Shown: positions 29,061 to 38,639, counted from the first letter of the stretch. The stretch is DNA of 64,000 bases from Spartinivicinus poritis (GCF_028858535.1 NZ_JAPMOU010000003.1:186001-250000); one strand, 5' to 3'. The notes: generated from the letters alone by a model not told the origin. Program-made: numbers and translations.

Positions 29061-31022
29061 TCAAAGCAGTACTAAAGGACTCAATTGACTGACAACTGTT
29101 TCTTGCAAGCGATTCTGAAGCAAAGGCCAGTCAATTAACATTGTATTCGCGCCGTGCTTAGGTATAACCAATAAAAACTGTTCTTTTGCTTTTTGACTTT
29201 TTACCACTAACCGTCCCCCTGCTGCTAATGGTCCTTTTGTTGAGGGTAGCCACTGAATATCTCTGTTTTTTTGCTCAGTCAGCTGATCAGAGGAAAGCAA
29301 ATACTGCTCAGTCAACACGATAAAGCCGTTCTTGGCCATGTCTGTTGGTAAATAAAACCAGCTATCACCACTACCTTTACCTTGCCAGGTTGCCCAGAAA
29401 AAAAGCTTATCTTGCCATTTTACACTGTCACTTCCTAATGGTTTAATCCCAACCCAGTGCAACTGGCGACCTTTTTTATCTGAGGTTATGTCATTAAAAT
29501 AACTATGCCATAACTGTCCAGCAATCCGTTCAGGATAAGCTCGTTGCAACAAAGGCGCTGGCAAATTAAAAGTATTACCATAGTTAGACACCACAGAAAA
29601 ATTCTCATCATTCCAGGCATCCCACTTGGTAATCAACTTATCAGGATTGCCATTTTGATATTCATGATGATTGTTATAGTAAATATCCCAGTGCCATTGG
29701 GTAGCGGAAATAAAAGGAGAACAAAAAGCTGGCCGCTTATCGTCCGTTAACTTAGATAACGCCATTCCTTGACGCTGGCCTTTTAGCATTCGAATAGGAT
29801 CCTTACTCCCTTTACCATGAAGCCACATACCAAATTCACTCACTAACAAGGGTAGCTGTAAAAAACTTGCCTCCTGTCTTATTTGATCAAAAGCATCTAT
29901 ATAACTACCAGACTTTACGGAAAGCAATCGCCAACTCATCCTTGCTGCATCATAATAGTGGCTATTAAATATAAAGCCTTTACCTGGTGGTTGGTTTAAA
30001 TGATGACCACCGGTTGGTCTTACCACACCTGCATTGGTATTCCAAAAGACCAATGGCTCTGCATAGACATATTGCTGTTGCCAGCCAGCGTTATCCATTA
30101 CTTGACGAACTCGCAGATAAAAAGGCCACAGTACCTGGTTATCCCACTCTTTGGGAGAAAGCCCTTCCATACCACCATCAACAGGCTCATTAAATGGGTC
30201 CACCCCCAGCATATACGACAGCTCATCACTTGAGAGCTGTTTACGAATATAATCAAGCGTAGCGGCCAGCTGATCTAAAAATGCAGTTTGGATTTTAATT
30301 GGACCCACTGTGGTTTCCACTGTGGCATCAGCCCAAAACCGACGAAAAGCCAATCGTACAGCCTTATCAGTAATATTATGCTGACTCCAGCTAAAACAAA
30401 CAGGCCCGCAATATTCAGGGGGGTAATCTTCGTCTGGCACAACCCAAGCCGGTGCTCCATTGCCTGTATGCCATGACTTTTGATTAAACAAATGACGACT
30501 AAATAAATCCTGATGATAATCTAGAATGACATAAATGCCTTGATCAATCGCTTGCTTTAATTGTGCAGTAATATCAGCTAAATATTGATAATCAATAACG
30601 TTCGGCTCAGGCTGCACTCCTTCCCATGCTAGGGTAAAACGTACAATATTGGCGCCAGTTTGTTGTTTAATTTGTTGAAAGGTTTGCTGTGCATCTGCAA
30701 GATTTTTGAAAGGTTTAAACCCTGTTTCAGCTAGCTTGACACTGCCAGATACATTAAAACCCTGCCAATAAGCCTCACGACCGGACTCATCTGTCAGTGT
30801 CCAATACCGATCCACGCTGCCTTTTTGAGCTGGGCACATTTTTTCAGAGGGAGTGAAAGCCGCTTGGGATATCATGGCATTAGCATTGCCAGTCATTTCT
30901 GTCCCTGCCCCCGTCAATACAGCATTACTTTCTGATGACTCCACTGACATAAGAATCAGTAAAATCACTGCAGCAATTATTCCCCACTCCTCTACTAATC
31001 CCTGTAGACGATTCATGGCCAT
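29061..31022 (-). CDS. Glycoside hydrolase family 5, endoglycoceramidase-like
   Basis: 653 residues. An N-terminal hydrophobic stretch (about 14-27) acts as signal peptide or anchor. The GH5 barrel spans about residues 70-530: the substrate motif DYHQDLFSR (168-176), the acid/base Glu279 in DPFNEP and the nucleophile Glu396 in VSEFGMW. The HQDLFSR and xFNEP pattern resembles endoglycoceramidases, which cut oligosaccharides from glycosphingolipids, more than typical cellulases. About 100 C-terminal residues form a beta-rich module. An exported enzyme aimed at eukaryotic glycolipids or glycans would suit a marine host-associated life. The substrate is not proven. Confidence 0.75.
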   Translation of the reverse strand: MAMNRLQGLVEEWGIIAAVILLILMSVESSESNAVLTGAGTEMTGNANAMISQAAFTPSEKMCPAQKGSVDRYWTLTDESGREAYWQGFNVSGSVKLAETGFKPFKNLADAQQTFQQIKQQTGANIVRFTLAWEGVQPEPNVIDYQYLADITAQLKQAIDQGIYVILDYHQDLFSRHLFNQKSWHTGNGAPAWVVPDEDYPPEYCGPVCFSWSQHNITDKAVRLAFRRFWADATVETTVGPIKIQTAFLDQLAATLDYIRKQLSSDELSYMLGVDPFNEPVDGGMEGLSPKEWDNQVLWPFYLRVRQVMDNAGWQQQYVYAEPLVFWNTNAGVVRPTGGHHLNQPPGKGFIFNSHYYDAARMSWRLLSVKSGSYIDAFDQIRQEASFLQLPLLVSEFGMWLHGKGSKDPIRMLKGQRQGMALSKLTDDKRPAFCSPFISATQWHWDIYYNNHHEYQNGNPDKLITKWDAWNDENFSVVSNYGNTFNLPAPLLQRAYPERIAGQLWHSYFNDITSDKKGRQLHWVGIKPLGSDSVKWQDKLFFWATWQGKGSGDSWFYLPTDMAKNGFIVLTEQYLLSSDQLTEQKNRDIQWLPSTKGPLAAGGRLVVKSQKAKEQFLLVIPKHGANTMLIDWPLLQNRLQETVVSQLSPLVLL

Positions 31023-31261
31023 CTTATCCTATTGCTGTGTTGTCGTTTATAATTTTTTACTTGCCAGCCTAATACCAAAGCCACACAAGGTATACCTACA
31101 AAACGAAATTTAAAAGATTCGCCAAAAGTATACTGACAGAATGCTGTCAGGAGCCCCCTTTTAACATCTCACTCTCACTCAAGTATGACCCAATAAACAG
31201 GTGATATGAGTAATCTCACTTTAGTAGATCCGACTTAATAGTCAAAACAGGAGCAAAAAAC

Positions 31262-31588
31262 ATGTCTGAGTTTATCGAGCTATTCCGTTTTAAATTAAAA
31301 GCAGATGCCACTCAAGCTGAATTGGAGACCGCCAATCAGGCTTTGCAGCAATTTATTCTGCAACAACCAGGCTTCCTTTACCGGTCATTAAGTTTTAACA
31401 ATACAGCTGAAGAGTGGCTAGGTATTAATTATTGGGAATCAGAAGCAGCTGCACAGGCTGCCGCTAATCAATTTATGGAAAGTAAGCTAACTCAGGCATA
31501 TATGACCTTAATTGACAACACTAGCATTAACAAAGAACTGTCGACAGTTGTTGCTTGCCAAGCAGGAAGTAGCTGCGGAGGATCATAA
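31262..31588 (+). CDS. Antibiotic biosynthesis monooxygenase (ABM)-type small protein
   Basis: 108 residues. One dimeric alpha/beta-barrel (ABM-like) domain: an N-terminal strand FIELFRFKLK, a helix, the core QQPGFLYRSLSF and NYWESEAAAQAAANQF. The tail has two cysteines in ACQAGSSCGGS, unusual for the family and able to bind metal or form a disulfide. Such proteins include monooxygenases, heme-degrading enzymes and stress proteins of unknown role. It is a single gene with a CAGGAG ribosome site and two copies of a terminator-bearing repeat downstream. Confidence 0.65.
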   Translation: MSEFIELFRFKLKADATQAELETANQALQQFILQQPGFLYRSLSFNNTAEEWLGINYWESEAAAQAAANQFMESKLTQAYMTLIDNTSINKELSTVVACQAGSSCGGS

Positions 31589-31633
31589 GGATATTTGGGC
31601 ACTGCTATAACAATATTTAAATAATGACAAACC

Positions 31634-31741
31634 GAACCCAAGGTGCCAAACCTCCTTGGGTTCATTAAAATACTTATTTAAACTAGAGAACCCAAGGTGC
31701 CAAACCTCCTTGGGTTCATTAAAATACTTATTTAAACTAGA
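31634..31741 (+). repeat. Perfect 54-bp tandem duplication carrying a terminator hairpin
   Basis: Two identical 54-bp units (31634-31687 and 31688-31741). Each contains the hairpin AACCCAAGG/CCTTGGGTT followed by an AT-rich stretch. They follow the ABM-type gene, so transcription meets the same hairpin twice. Confidence 0.85.
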
Positions 31742-31796
31742 GTTAGCGTAGGAAACCCTTTATAAGAGATTTGCATCACGCTAAAAAAATCAAATA

Positions 31797-32099
31797 TCAC
31801 TCAACTTTCATGGCTGCTTTTTCTAACAACTTTACTAAATTTTTATCAGAACTAGCACTACACATCAAACCAGCTAACATTTCAGCTTTTTCTGGCGAAC
31901 TAAGATGCCCATACTCTTCCAATAATGTTTCTTTACAAGCTTTTTCGGCAAGCGGAACATCCATATAATAGGCTGCTTTTAATGACTGAGCTGCCGCATT
32001 AAATTGTTCAGACATCGCCGAAGTATTTTCAAACCATGGATTTGCATATACATTTATAGCGGATACAACAGCAACTGTGGCAATTAGTATTTTTTTCAT
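31797..32099 (-). CDS. Small secreted protein of unknown function
   Basis: 100 residues from ATG 32099 (MKKILIATVAVVSA). AAGGAAC lies about 7 nt upstream; the frame opens 30 bp earlier without a ribosome site. A clear signal peptide is cut near VYA-NPW (about residue 19). The mature part is about 80 residues, helical, with two cysteines (in EKACKE and GLMCSAS) that could pair in the periplasm. I do not recognise a family. Confidence 0.65.
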   Translation of the reverse strand: MKKILIATVAVVSAINVYANPWFENTSAMSEQFNAAAQSLKAAYYMDVPLAEKACKETLLEEYGHLSSPEKAEMLAGLMCSASSDKNLVKLLEKAAMKVE

Positions 32100-32273
32100 C
32101 AATTGTTCCTTAATGTGATTAACACTCACTCCATCCTTATGAGCAAAAACATTGTTAATTTTTTTCTAATAAAGTGCAAGTATTATTTTTTGTTCTACTT
32201 TAGGATTTTGATTAATAAATAATACTAAAAGAAATGAGTTTACTATTTTTCCTAAAATTTATTCCTAAAATAC

Positions 32274-32310
32274 AAAAAGCCAGAAGTTTTTCATTGCTTC
32301 TGGCTTTTTA
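32274..32310. terminator. Terminator after metZ
   Basis: AGCCAGAAG/CTTCTGGCT with T runs on both strands. On the minus strand it follows metZ. Confidence 0.85.
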
Positions 32311-32336
32311 GTTAAAGGTGATGATTGCAGTGCTTA

Positions 32337-33557
32337 CTATTTATTAATTGCCGCTAACCCTCTCGCCATATCTGCTTTTAAATCGTCAATGGCTTCCAAG
32401 CCAACTGCTACTCGAATAAGCGAATCTTTTATACCGGCATTGGCACGATCTTCAGGAGATAATCGGCAGTGAGTTGTGGTAGCAGGATGGGTAATGGTTG
32501 TTTTGGCATCACCTAAATTGGCTGTAATTGACACAACTTTAGTGGCATCAATAAAACGCCAAGCTTCTGCTTTACCCCCTTTTACCTCAAAAGAAAGTAC
32601 CCCACCAAACGCCTTTTGTTGACGCTTGGCTAACTCATGCTGTGGGTGGTCAATTAAGCCTGCATAATGGACGTTTTCAATACCAGGTTGTTGGGCTAAC
32701 CACTCCGCCAGCTCAAGGGCATTGGCACAATGGCGTTCCATTCGTAATGCCAGTGTTTCCAAGCCTTTTAAAAATACCCAGGCATTGAACGGGCTCATGC
32801 AAGGGCCAGCAGTACGAATAACGCCCAGCACTTCATTCATTAACTCATTGCGCCCAACGGCTACACCCCCGACACAACGGCCCTGGCCATCTAAAAACTT
32901 AGTCGCGGAGTGCACGACAACATCGGCCCCTAGGGTGAGTGGCTGTTGCAAAGCCGGCGTACAAAAACAATTATCCACCACCAGCAGTGCATCATGTTGT
33001 TGGGCTAAATCCGCCAACTGTCGGATATCAGCTGTTTCACTTAAAGGATTAGAAGGCGTTTCTAAAAACAGCATTTTGGTATTGGGCTGAATGGCTGCTT
33101 GCCATGACTCAATATTCACCAAGTCGACAAACGTAGTATCAATAGCAAACTTACGCAGTACTTTATCGAAAATATTAGTCGTAGTGCCAAATACACTGCG
33201 AGAACAAACAACATGGTCACCGGCTTTTAACAGTGCCATACAAGTGGATAAAATAGCAGCCATTCCTGAAGCGGTTGCAACAGCTTGCTCCCCTTTTTCC
33301 AGCGCTGCAATTCGCTCTTCAAAGGTTCTTACCGTTGGGTTGGTGTAACGAGAATACACATTACCCGGTATGTCGCCAGCAAATCGTGCTGCTGCATCTG
33401 CTGCGCTTTTAAAAACGTAACTTGATGTTGTAAAAATAGGCTCAGCGTGTTCTGTTTCTGGGGTTCTCCGCTGGCCTGCTCGTACGGCTAATGTAGCAAA
33501 CGCCGCTTCAGATAAATCGGAGCCATACCAATCGCTATCAAAAATTTGTTCTGACAT
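32337..33557 (-). CDS. metZ: O-succinylhomoserine sulfhydrylase MetZ
   Basis: 406 residues. A Cys/Met metabolism PLP enzyme: the PLP lysine is in VVHSATKFLDGQG (about residue 218), with the family motifs VYSRYTNPT and SGMAAI. MetZ makes homocysteine directly from O-succinylhomoserine and sulfide in methionine synthesis. The position right after purF (9 bp) is the Pseudomonas arrangement and favours MetZ over cystathionine gamma-synthase MetB. The two are probably co-transcribed. Confidence 0.94.
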   Translation of the reverse strand: MSEQIFDSDWYGSDLSEAAFATLAVRAGQRRTPETEHAEPIFTTSSYVFKSAADAAARFAGDIPGNVYSRYTNPTVRTFEERIAALEKGEQAVATASGMAAILSTCMALLKAGDHVVCSRSVFGTTTNIFDKVLRKFAIDTTFVDLVNIESWQAAIQPNTKMLFLETPSNPLSETADIRQLADLAQQHDALLVVDNCFCTPALQQPLTLGADVVVHSATKFLDGQGRCVGGVAVGRNELMNEVLGVIRTAGPCMSPFNAWVFLKGLETLALRMERHCANALELAEWLAQQPGIENVHYAGLIDHPQHELAKRQQKAFGGVLSFEVKGGKAEAWRFIDATKVVSITANLGDAKTTITHPATTTHCRLSPEDRANAGIKDSLIRVAVGLEAIDDLKADMARGLAAINK

Positions 33558-33566
33558 TTTTATCCG

Positions 33567-35081
33567 TTACTCGTCGTTATGCAGGTCAATAATGGCATTA
33601 TCAGACTTCACCCGAGCAGCCTTAGCCGCATCACTGCGATCATATTCAATGCGGTCCAGATACGCTTGATCAATATTACCCGTAATATATTTACCATCAA
33701 ATACTGAACACTCAAAACCATCAAACTGGGTTTTGCAGCCTTCTGTAACTGAACCTATCAAGTCGTTTAAGTCTTGATAAACTAACCAGTCGGCACCAAT
33801 TAATGTGCCTACCTCTTCATCGGTACGACCATGGGCAATTAGCTCACTAGCTGTCGGCATATCAATGCCGTATACATTAGGGTAGCGTACCGCCGGTGCC
33901 GCTGAGGCAAAATAAACTTTTTTCGCGCCCGCGTCCCTTGCCATTTCAATAATTTGTTTACACGTGGTTCCTCGTACAATCGAGTCATCCACCAGCATGA
34001 CATTTTTACCACGAAACTCTAAATCAATGGCATTCAATTTTTGCTTGACTGATTTTTTCCGCTCGATTTGGCCAGGCATAATAAAGGTGCGACCAATGTA
34101 GCGATTTTTAATAAAGCCTTCTCTGAATTTCACACCCAACCGATTGGCTAACTGCAATGCTGATGTACGACTGGTGTCAGGAATTGGAATAACCACATCA
34201 ATATCATGGTCAGGACGCTCACTAAGGATTTTATCTGCTAGTTTTTCCCCCATTTTCAACCGGGCTTTATAAACGGAGCTACCATCAATAATTGAATCAG
34301 GTCGAGCAAAATAAACAAACTCAAATACACAGGGTTGCAATTTAGAGGCAGGTGCACATTGCTGGCTATGCAGCTGACCTTCTGCATCAATAAAGATGGC
34401 TTCCCCCGGTGCTACATCCCGAATCACTTTATAACCCAGGGCATCCAACGCCACACTTTCAGACGCAATCATATACTCAGTGCCCGCTTCGGTTTGCCGC
34501 TCACCAAAAACCATTGGGCGAATGCCATTAGGGTCACGAAATCCAACAATACCATAACCCACTAACATAGCTATCACTGCATAGCCACCTTCACAGCGTT
34601 GATGAACTTTGCTAATAGCTTGAAAGATATGCTCAGGTGAGGGAGTTAACTGTTTTAATGCATGAAGCTCATGGGCAAATACATTCAATAGAACTTCTGA
34701 ATCTGAGTTGGTATTAATATGACGCAGGTCGGCCTTGAATAAATCTTCTTTAATTTTTTCAACATTAGTCAAATTGCCATTATGCGCCAGGGTAATGCCA
34801 TAAGGTGAGTTTACATAAAATGGTTGTGCCTCAGCTGAGCTGGAGCTACCTGCGGTTGGATAACGGATGTGGCCAATCCCCATATTACCAACCAGCCTTT
34901 TCATGTGACGAGTTCTGAATACATCGCGCACTAAACCATTGTCTTTTCTCAGGTAAAACCGAGTATCTGCACAGGTAACAATACCTGCTGCATCCTGTCC
35001 TCGATGCTGTAACACCGTTAATGCATCGTAGAGGGCCTGATTAACATTCGATTTTGCCGCTATTCCGACAATCCCACACAT
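33567..35081 (-). CDS. purF: Amidophosphoribosyltransferase
   Basis: 504 residues, the normal length. The N-terminal nucleophile Cys2 ([10 protein letters not shown]) of the glutamine amidotransferase domain is followed by the phosphoribosyltransferase domain with the PRPP motif [17 protein letters not shown]. It makes phosphoribosylamine from PRPP and glutamine, the first step of purine synthesis in the cytosol. It lies between cvpA and metZ, with a strong terminator separating it from cvpA. Confidence 0.98.
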   Translation of the reverse strand: MCGIVGIAAKSNVNQALYDALTVLQHRGQDAAGIVTCADTRFYLRKDNGLVRDVFRTRHMKRLVGNMGIGHIRYPTAGSSSSAEAQPFYVNSPYGITLAHNGNLTNVEKIKEDLFKADLRHINTNSDSEVLLNVFAHELHALKQLTPSPEHIFQAISKVHQRCEGGYAVIAMLVGYGIVGFRDPNGIRPMVFGERQTEAGTEYMIASESVALDALGYKVIRDVAPGEAIFIDAEGQLHSQQCAPASKLQPCVFEFVYFARPDSIIDGSSVYKARLKMGEKLADKILSERPDHDIDVVIPIPDTSRTSALQLANRLGVKFREGFIKNRYIGRTFIMPGQIERKKSVKQKLNAIDLEFRGKNVMLVDDSIVRGTTCKQIIEMARDAGAKKVYFASAAPAVRYPNVYGIDMPTASELIAHGRTDEEVGTLIGADWLVYQDLNDLIGSVTEGCKTQFDGFECSVFDGKYITGNIDQAYLDRIEYDRSDAAKAARVKSDNAIIDLHNDE

Positions 35082-35168
35082 GAAGCTACCTCATTCAGTT
35101 TTTACAGCTAGACATTTAGAACTTGTGAGCCTGCCTGTTAGACCCATTTTAGTTTGCTTATGCACAAA

Positions 35169-35207
35169 GAAAAACACCTGTATTGTAGGTCAATACAGGT
35201 GTTTTTC
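35169..35207. terminator. Terminator between cvpA and purF
   Basis: GAAAAACACCTGTATTG pairs perfectly with CAATACAGGTGTTTTTC around a 5-nt loop and gives T runs on both strands. It lies 8 bp after the cvpA stop and likely cuts read-through from cvpA into purF. Confidence 0.85.
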
Positions 35208-35214
35208 AGATATT

Positions 35215-35724
35215 TTATTGTGCTTTCGTGTTTATGTAGGGAGCAATGAGCTCCATTAAATGGTGCCGGGACCAGTCAGCCACGGTTAAAAAGTGAGGAA
35301 TCAACTGGGATTGCTGCCACCAGCTATCTTGCTGTACTGGTAGCAGACTTGCCACACCAACCAGTAATACGACACACAAAGCACCCCGGCCAGCCCCCAA
35401 AACCACACCTAAAAAACGATCAGTGCCCGTAAACCCAGTTGCTTTAACCAGCTCACCAAACAGCTTACTGACAATGGCACCTAATAATAAAGTCGCTAAA
35501 AATAATACAATACAAGCAAGGACCACCCGTACAGAGGGTGTCTCAACATAATCGGCAAACAACAGCGATAAACTGCCACCAAACATCCAGGCAACAATAA
35601 TGGCTGCTAACCAAGCTAACATGGAAACCGCTTCTTGGAAAAAGCCACGCCGGATACTTAACAAACTGGAGATAACAATAATGCCAATAATTAGCCAGTC
35701 GACCCAGATTAAACTCACAACCAC
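35215..35724 (-). CDS. cvpA: Colicin V production family membrane protein CvpA
   Basis: 169 residues with four hydrophobic segments (about 7-22, 27-50, 63-85, 103-125), the usual CvpA layout. The family signature RRGFFQEAVSMLAWLAAIIVAW is seen in part at residues 25-46. It is an inner-membrane protein needed for colicin V export in E. coli and linked to envelope homeostasis; its exact activity is not known. The usual upstream neighbour dedD is 20 kb away at 55.9 kb, separated by an accessory block. Confidence 0.93.
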   Translation of the reverse strand: MVVSLIWVDWLIIGIIVISSLLSIRRGFFQEAVSMLAWLAAIIVAWMFGGSLSLLFADYVETPSVRVVLACIVLFLATLLLGAIVSKLFGELVKATGFTGTDRFLGVVLGAGRGALCVVLLVGVASLLPVQQDSWWQQSQLIPHFLTVADWSRHHLMELIAPYINTKAQ

Positions 35725-35821
35725 TATGGCCCCACATTAGTCAATTGCAAAACGCAGGGATTCTAACAAAGCTAATCCAATTACCCAAGCAGAAACCGTT
35801 TAGGGCACCTCTAATAATTGT

Positions 35822-36028
35822 TTAACGTGGCAACCAGTAAATCATCAATCCACAAAAAAGCCCCAATAAAATGAAGCCTAATTTAAACCACTTTTGCCTA
35901 CTAGTTTTTTTCGAAAAACTTGACTGATTGGGCAAGGGCATACCACAAACCGGGCAGTCTGCCTTTTTATTAATTAATATCTCATTTACACAAGAATTAC
36001 AGTACAAACAACGGTCATGCTGCGCCAT
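35822..36028 (-). CDS. Small zinc-ribbon membrane protein beside norD
   Basis: 68 residues. Four cysteine pairs or singles (CLYCNSC and CPVCGMPLP) form a zinc ribbon in the first 30 residues. One membrane helix (about 50-66) ends at the C-terminus, so the ribbon probably faces the cytosol. It starts 4 bp after the norD stop and is likely in the same transcript. I do not recognise a named family. Position suggests a link to NO reductase maturation or membrane placement; this is inference. Confidence 0.65.
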   Translation of the reverse strand: MAQHDRCLYCNSCVNEILINKKADCPVCGMPLPNQSSFSKKTSRQKWFKLGFILLGLFCGLMIYWLPR

Positions 36029-36032
36029 TAAA

Positions 36033-37859
36033 TTAACCCGTTAGCTGCTGATAAAGTTGGGGTAATTGGTGAGGTAATTGTGTTGGCTGACGAATAACGG
36101 TAAACCCATCAACACCAAAAATATAAGACAAATAATCCGCGGCTTGCTGGTCGATAGTAATACAAAAAGGTTTTATTTGTTGTCGTTTAGCTTCTCGAAT
36201 CGCTTCCCGGGTATCTTCAATACCAAAACGGCCTTCATAATGATCAATATCATTGGGCTTGCCATCACTAATCAACAACAATAGTCGTTTCGACTCTGGT
36301 TGTGCAGCTAATACCTTGGTCATTTGCCGAATAGCCGCACCCATCCGGGTATAGTAGCCTGGCTGTAAAGCCAAAACACGCCCCCTTACTTGATGGTTAT
36401 ATTGCTCTTGAAAATTTTTAAGCATTAACAGCCGAACCTGCTGGCGCTTTACAGAAGAAAACCCATACATAGCAAACGGATCACGTACTGCCTGTAACGC
36501 TTCACCAAATAACAACAAACTGTCTTGTATTACATCAATCACCCGACCATCTTGCTGTAAATAGGCATCAGTAGACATAGATATGTCTGCTAGTAACAAG
36601 CAGCATAAATCCCGTTGCTGACGACGATAACTTTGGTAACACCCTTGCTCAGGGCTTTGAGCATGCTGAGTCTCTATATAAAAGTCCAGCCAAGCGGTTA
36701 AATCCAACTCCTCTCCTTGTGGTAAATGACGTTGCCAATACCGTAAGGTACGCAAGCGCTCAAAATGAGCTCGCAGTGTATTAGCAGTTCTTACCAGTTT
36801 CTTAGGTAACGCAGCAGCTTTTGCTAGCTTAGGCAACATAGGTTGAATACGACACTGGTTTGGCACTAGCTGCTGCCGACGATAATCCCATTCAGGCAGT
36901 AAAATACCATCCCCTATTGGAATATCATCCTGACTGGCTGCCGGTAGATCCAAGTCTACCCGTAGCTGTGCTGAGCGCGTCGGTTGCTGTTGAGCAATTG
37001 CAAGACAGTTTAAGTCATCAGCCACACGTTTCGCTTGATCATCATCTCCTTCATCTGAACAGCGATTTAGATGGCTGTATTCAGTCCAACTAAACAGATT
37101 TTCCAATCTAAACAACAATAATCCATCTCGCTCATTAGCATCATTAATTCGCTCTGCCCGTTTGCGAGCTGCTAGTTGCTGACACTGAGACACTGAACTG
37201 GTATTTGTTTCTGTAGGTGATTCCTGTGGTAATGGTTGGCAGAATGGTAGCTTAGCAGATGGATACAACCATAAAGGAATTGGCTGTGGTGCCACATCAC
37301 AACGTGGAAATGTATCAATACTACCCGGCACCTGAAGTGCAGCTTGTACGGCTCGCTCCAGTGCAGCCTCTGCAGCAGGTAAATGATCGATGGGTGGCCG
37401 TAATGGTAATAATGCTTTGAGTAACTGCTGGTACAAACTGTTTAAACCAGAATAATTCACCAGCAATTGTTGTACAAGTTGTTGGTTATCCCAAGCCCAG
37501 TGCTTAAAAGGCTGTTTTTGATGGGCAGCCAATGCAGTTAGCCACAGATAAAGCGAGCGGTTTAATTCCACTGTTGGAAAGACGGCAATTGTTGGTGGTA
37601 AACGCAATGACTCATCATCTTGCCAGGCAACACAAGTTTGCAAGCAAGTACCTGCAATCTGTTGTATGAGTCGGCGTCGCTGTTGATATACTCTGGGGGT
37701 TGCCGCTTCAATACGCTTGCCTGGCTCTCCCCCTAATGCACGAAACAATACTCCAACTGAGCGCTTTACCTCAACTAAACTCACTTGTGCGGATGTAAAC
37801 TCATCAACACTCTGGCGGGTAATAAAACGATGCCAAAGGCTGCCTACCCACTCCTCCAT
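36033..37859 (-). CDS. norD: Nitric oxide reductase activation protein NorD
   Basis: 608 residues, the usual size. The C-terminal von Willebrand A domain (about 415-605) has the metal-site motif LLADISMSTDAY and the later SDGKPNDIDHYEGRFGIEDT, typical of NorD. The N-terminal part is long and helical. NorD works with the MoxR-type ATPase NorQ to activate cNOR, probably by inserting the non-heme iron. In Pseudomonas norD directly follows norB. Here an orphan gene and two repeats lie between them, and norD appears to have its own FNR-like box. Confidence 0.93.
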   Translation of the reverse strand: MEEWVGSLWHRFITRQSVDEFTSAQVSLVEVKRSVGVLFRALGGEPGKRIEAATPRVYQQRRRLIQQIAGTCLQTCVAWQDDESLRLPPTIAVFPTVELNRSLYLWLTALAAHQKQPFKHWAWDNQQLVQQLLVNYSGLNSLYQQLLKALLPLRPPIDHLPAAEAALERAVQAALQVPGSIDTFPRCDVAPQPIPLWLYPSAKLPFCQPLPQESPTETNTSSVSQCQQLAARKRAERINDANERDGLLLFRLENLFSWTEYSHLNRCSDEGDDDQAKRVADDLNCLAIAQQQPTRSAQLRVDLDLPAASQDDIPIGDGILLPEWDYRRQQLVPNQCRIQPMLPKLAKAAALPKKLVRTANTLRAHFERLRTLRYWQRHLPQGEELDLTAWLDFYIETQHAQSPEQGCYQSYRRQQRDLCCLLLADISMSTDAYLQQDGRVIDVIQDSLLLFGEALQAVRDPFAMYGFSSVKRQQVRLLMLKNFQEQYNHQVRGRVLALQPGYYTRMGAAIRQMTKVLAAQPESKRLLLLISDGKPNDIDHYEGRFGIEDTREAIREAKRQQIKPFCITIDQQAADYLSYIFGVDGFTVIRQPTQLPHQLPQLYQQLTG

Positions 37860-37875
37860 TTGCTCTCCATTAATT

Positions 37876-37956
37876 TATACTCTTCGCGAATGAATTTTAT
37901 ACCCCTTCACTGTGAGTATTCTTGCTGTTTGCTCTACACCTAAAAATGAATTGTGG
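37876..37956 (+). repeat. Dispersed repeat R1 (copy 4)
   Basis: TATACTCTTCGCGAATGAAT, then CTTCACTGTGAGTA, then TACACCTAAAAATGAATTG. It begins 16 bp upstream of the norD start codon, inside its leader. Confidence 0.7.
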
Positions 37957-38018
37957 ATAATATATATGCTAATCCAACTAATTAGTATTAATATTCCCAA
38001 GAATTAGCCCAGTTACTT

Positions 38019-38032
38019 TTGACCAATATCAA
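38019..38032. promoter_or_regulatory. Near-consensus FNR/DNR box upstream of norD
   Basis: TTGACCAATATCAA differs from TTGAT-N4-ATCAA at one position. It lies about 165 bp before norD (minus strand). It would give norD its own NO- or low-oxygen-dependent promoter now that it is separated from norCB. The rest of 37957-38314 holds nothing else I can support. Confidence 0.45.
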
Positions 38033-38314
38033 GGTAATACAATGTAGATGTCTATTGGACCATGCACAAAAAAGGCAACAACTTTTCCCCATGCTCCTGC
38101 TCCCTCTGGCTATGTTACGTTTTCTTGAGGTGAGCCATCTATGCTTGCAAAAAAGCACCTTGTCAAAAGAGAATGACTTTGAAGACACTTACCCAAGCTT
38201 ACACATTAACCACTAGTGTTAACTTAGATCAATTAAATTTGTGAAAATTTTGATAAAAATTTCCTTTTCTGTTATCGAGTATAATAAACACTATAACGTA
38301 ACTGGATACTTAAC

Positions 38315-38527
38315 ATGCTCTACTCATTAACATTACCCAATCATTTAGTACAAGAAGCAAAATCTCTTATTGATAATAGTGATATATCACTAGACCAATT
38401 TTTTATGCGAGCTATTTTTAAGCGAATTTACGAGCTAAAAGCTCATAAACTGCTTGAGGATAATGTTGAACACTCCTCCGTTGAGGATGCGCTGGATATA
38501 TTAGACCAATTATTAAATGTAGAATAA
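38315..38527 (+). CDS. Orphan ribbon-helix-helix, antitoxin-like protein
   Basis: 70 residues. It opens with a short strand and helix pair (LYSLTLPNHLVQEAKSLI, then DISLDQFFMRAIFKRI) in the style of ribbon-helix-helix antitoxins, with an acidic C-terminal tail (SSVEDALDILDQLLNVE). No toxin gene follows: the next sequence is a split hairpin and repeat copy 5, then convergent norB. Its strand is opposite to norB and norD around it. It is probably a degraded toxin-antitoxin remnant; the family call is tentative. Confidence 0.45.
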   Translation: MLYSLTLPNHLVQEAKSLIDNSDISLDQFFMRAIFKRIYELKAHKLLEDNVEHSSVEDALDILDQLLNVE

Positions 38528-38530
38528 GTA

Positions 38531-38639
38531 ATGCAACCGATATTCTTTTCAATGCTTTATACGCTTCGCGAATAATTTTTAGGCTTCGCTGTGTATCATG
38601 ATTCGCAAGTGGTATGATAAAATATCGGTTGCATTTTTA

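Noticed and set aside
31100-31130. Diverged half of R1 upstream of the ABM-type gene
   Set aside because: GATTCGCCAAAAGTATA resembles the reversed R1 opening, but too many positions differ and the core is missing.
31634-31741. CRISPR-like repeat array
   Set aside because: There are only two units, directly adjacent with no spacers, and no cas genes. No CRISPR array is seen in the window.
38219-38232. FNR-like site TTAACTTAGATCAA
   Set aside because: Only one half-site fits; the nearby 38019 site is much better and better placed for norD.
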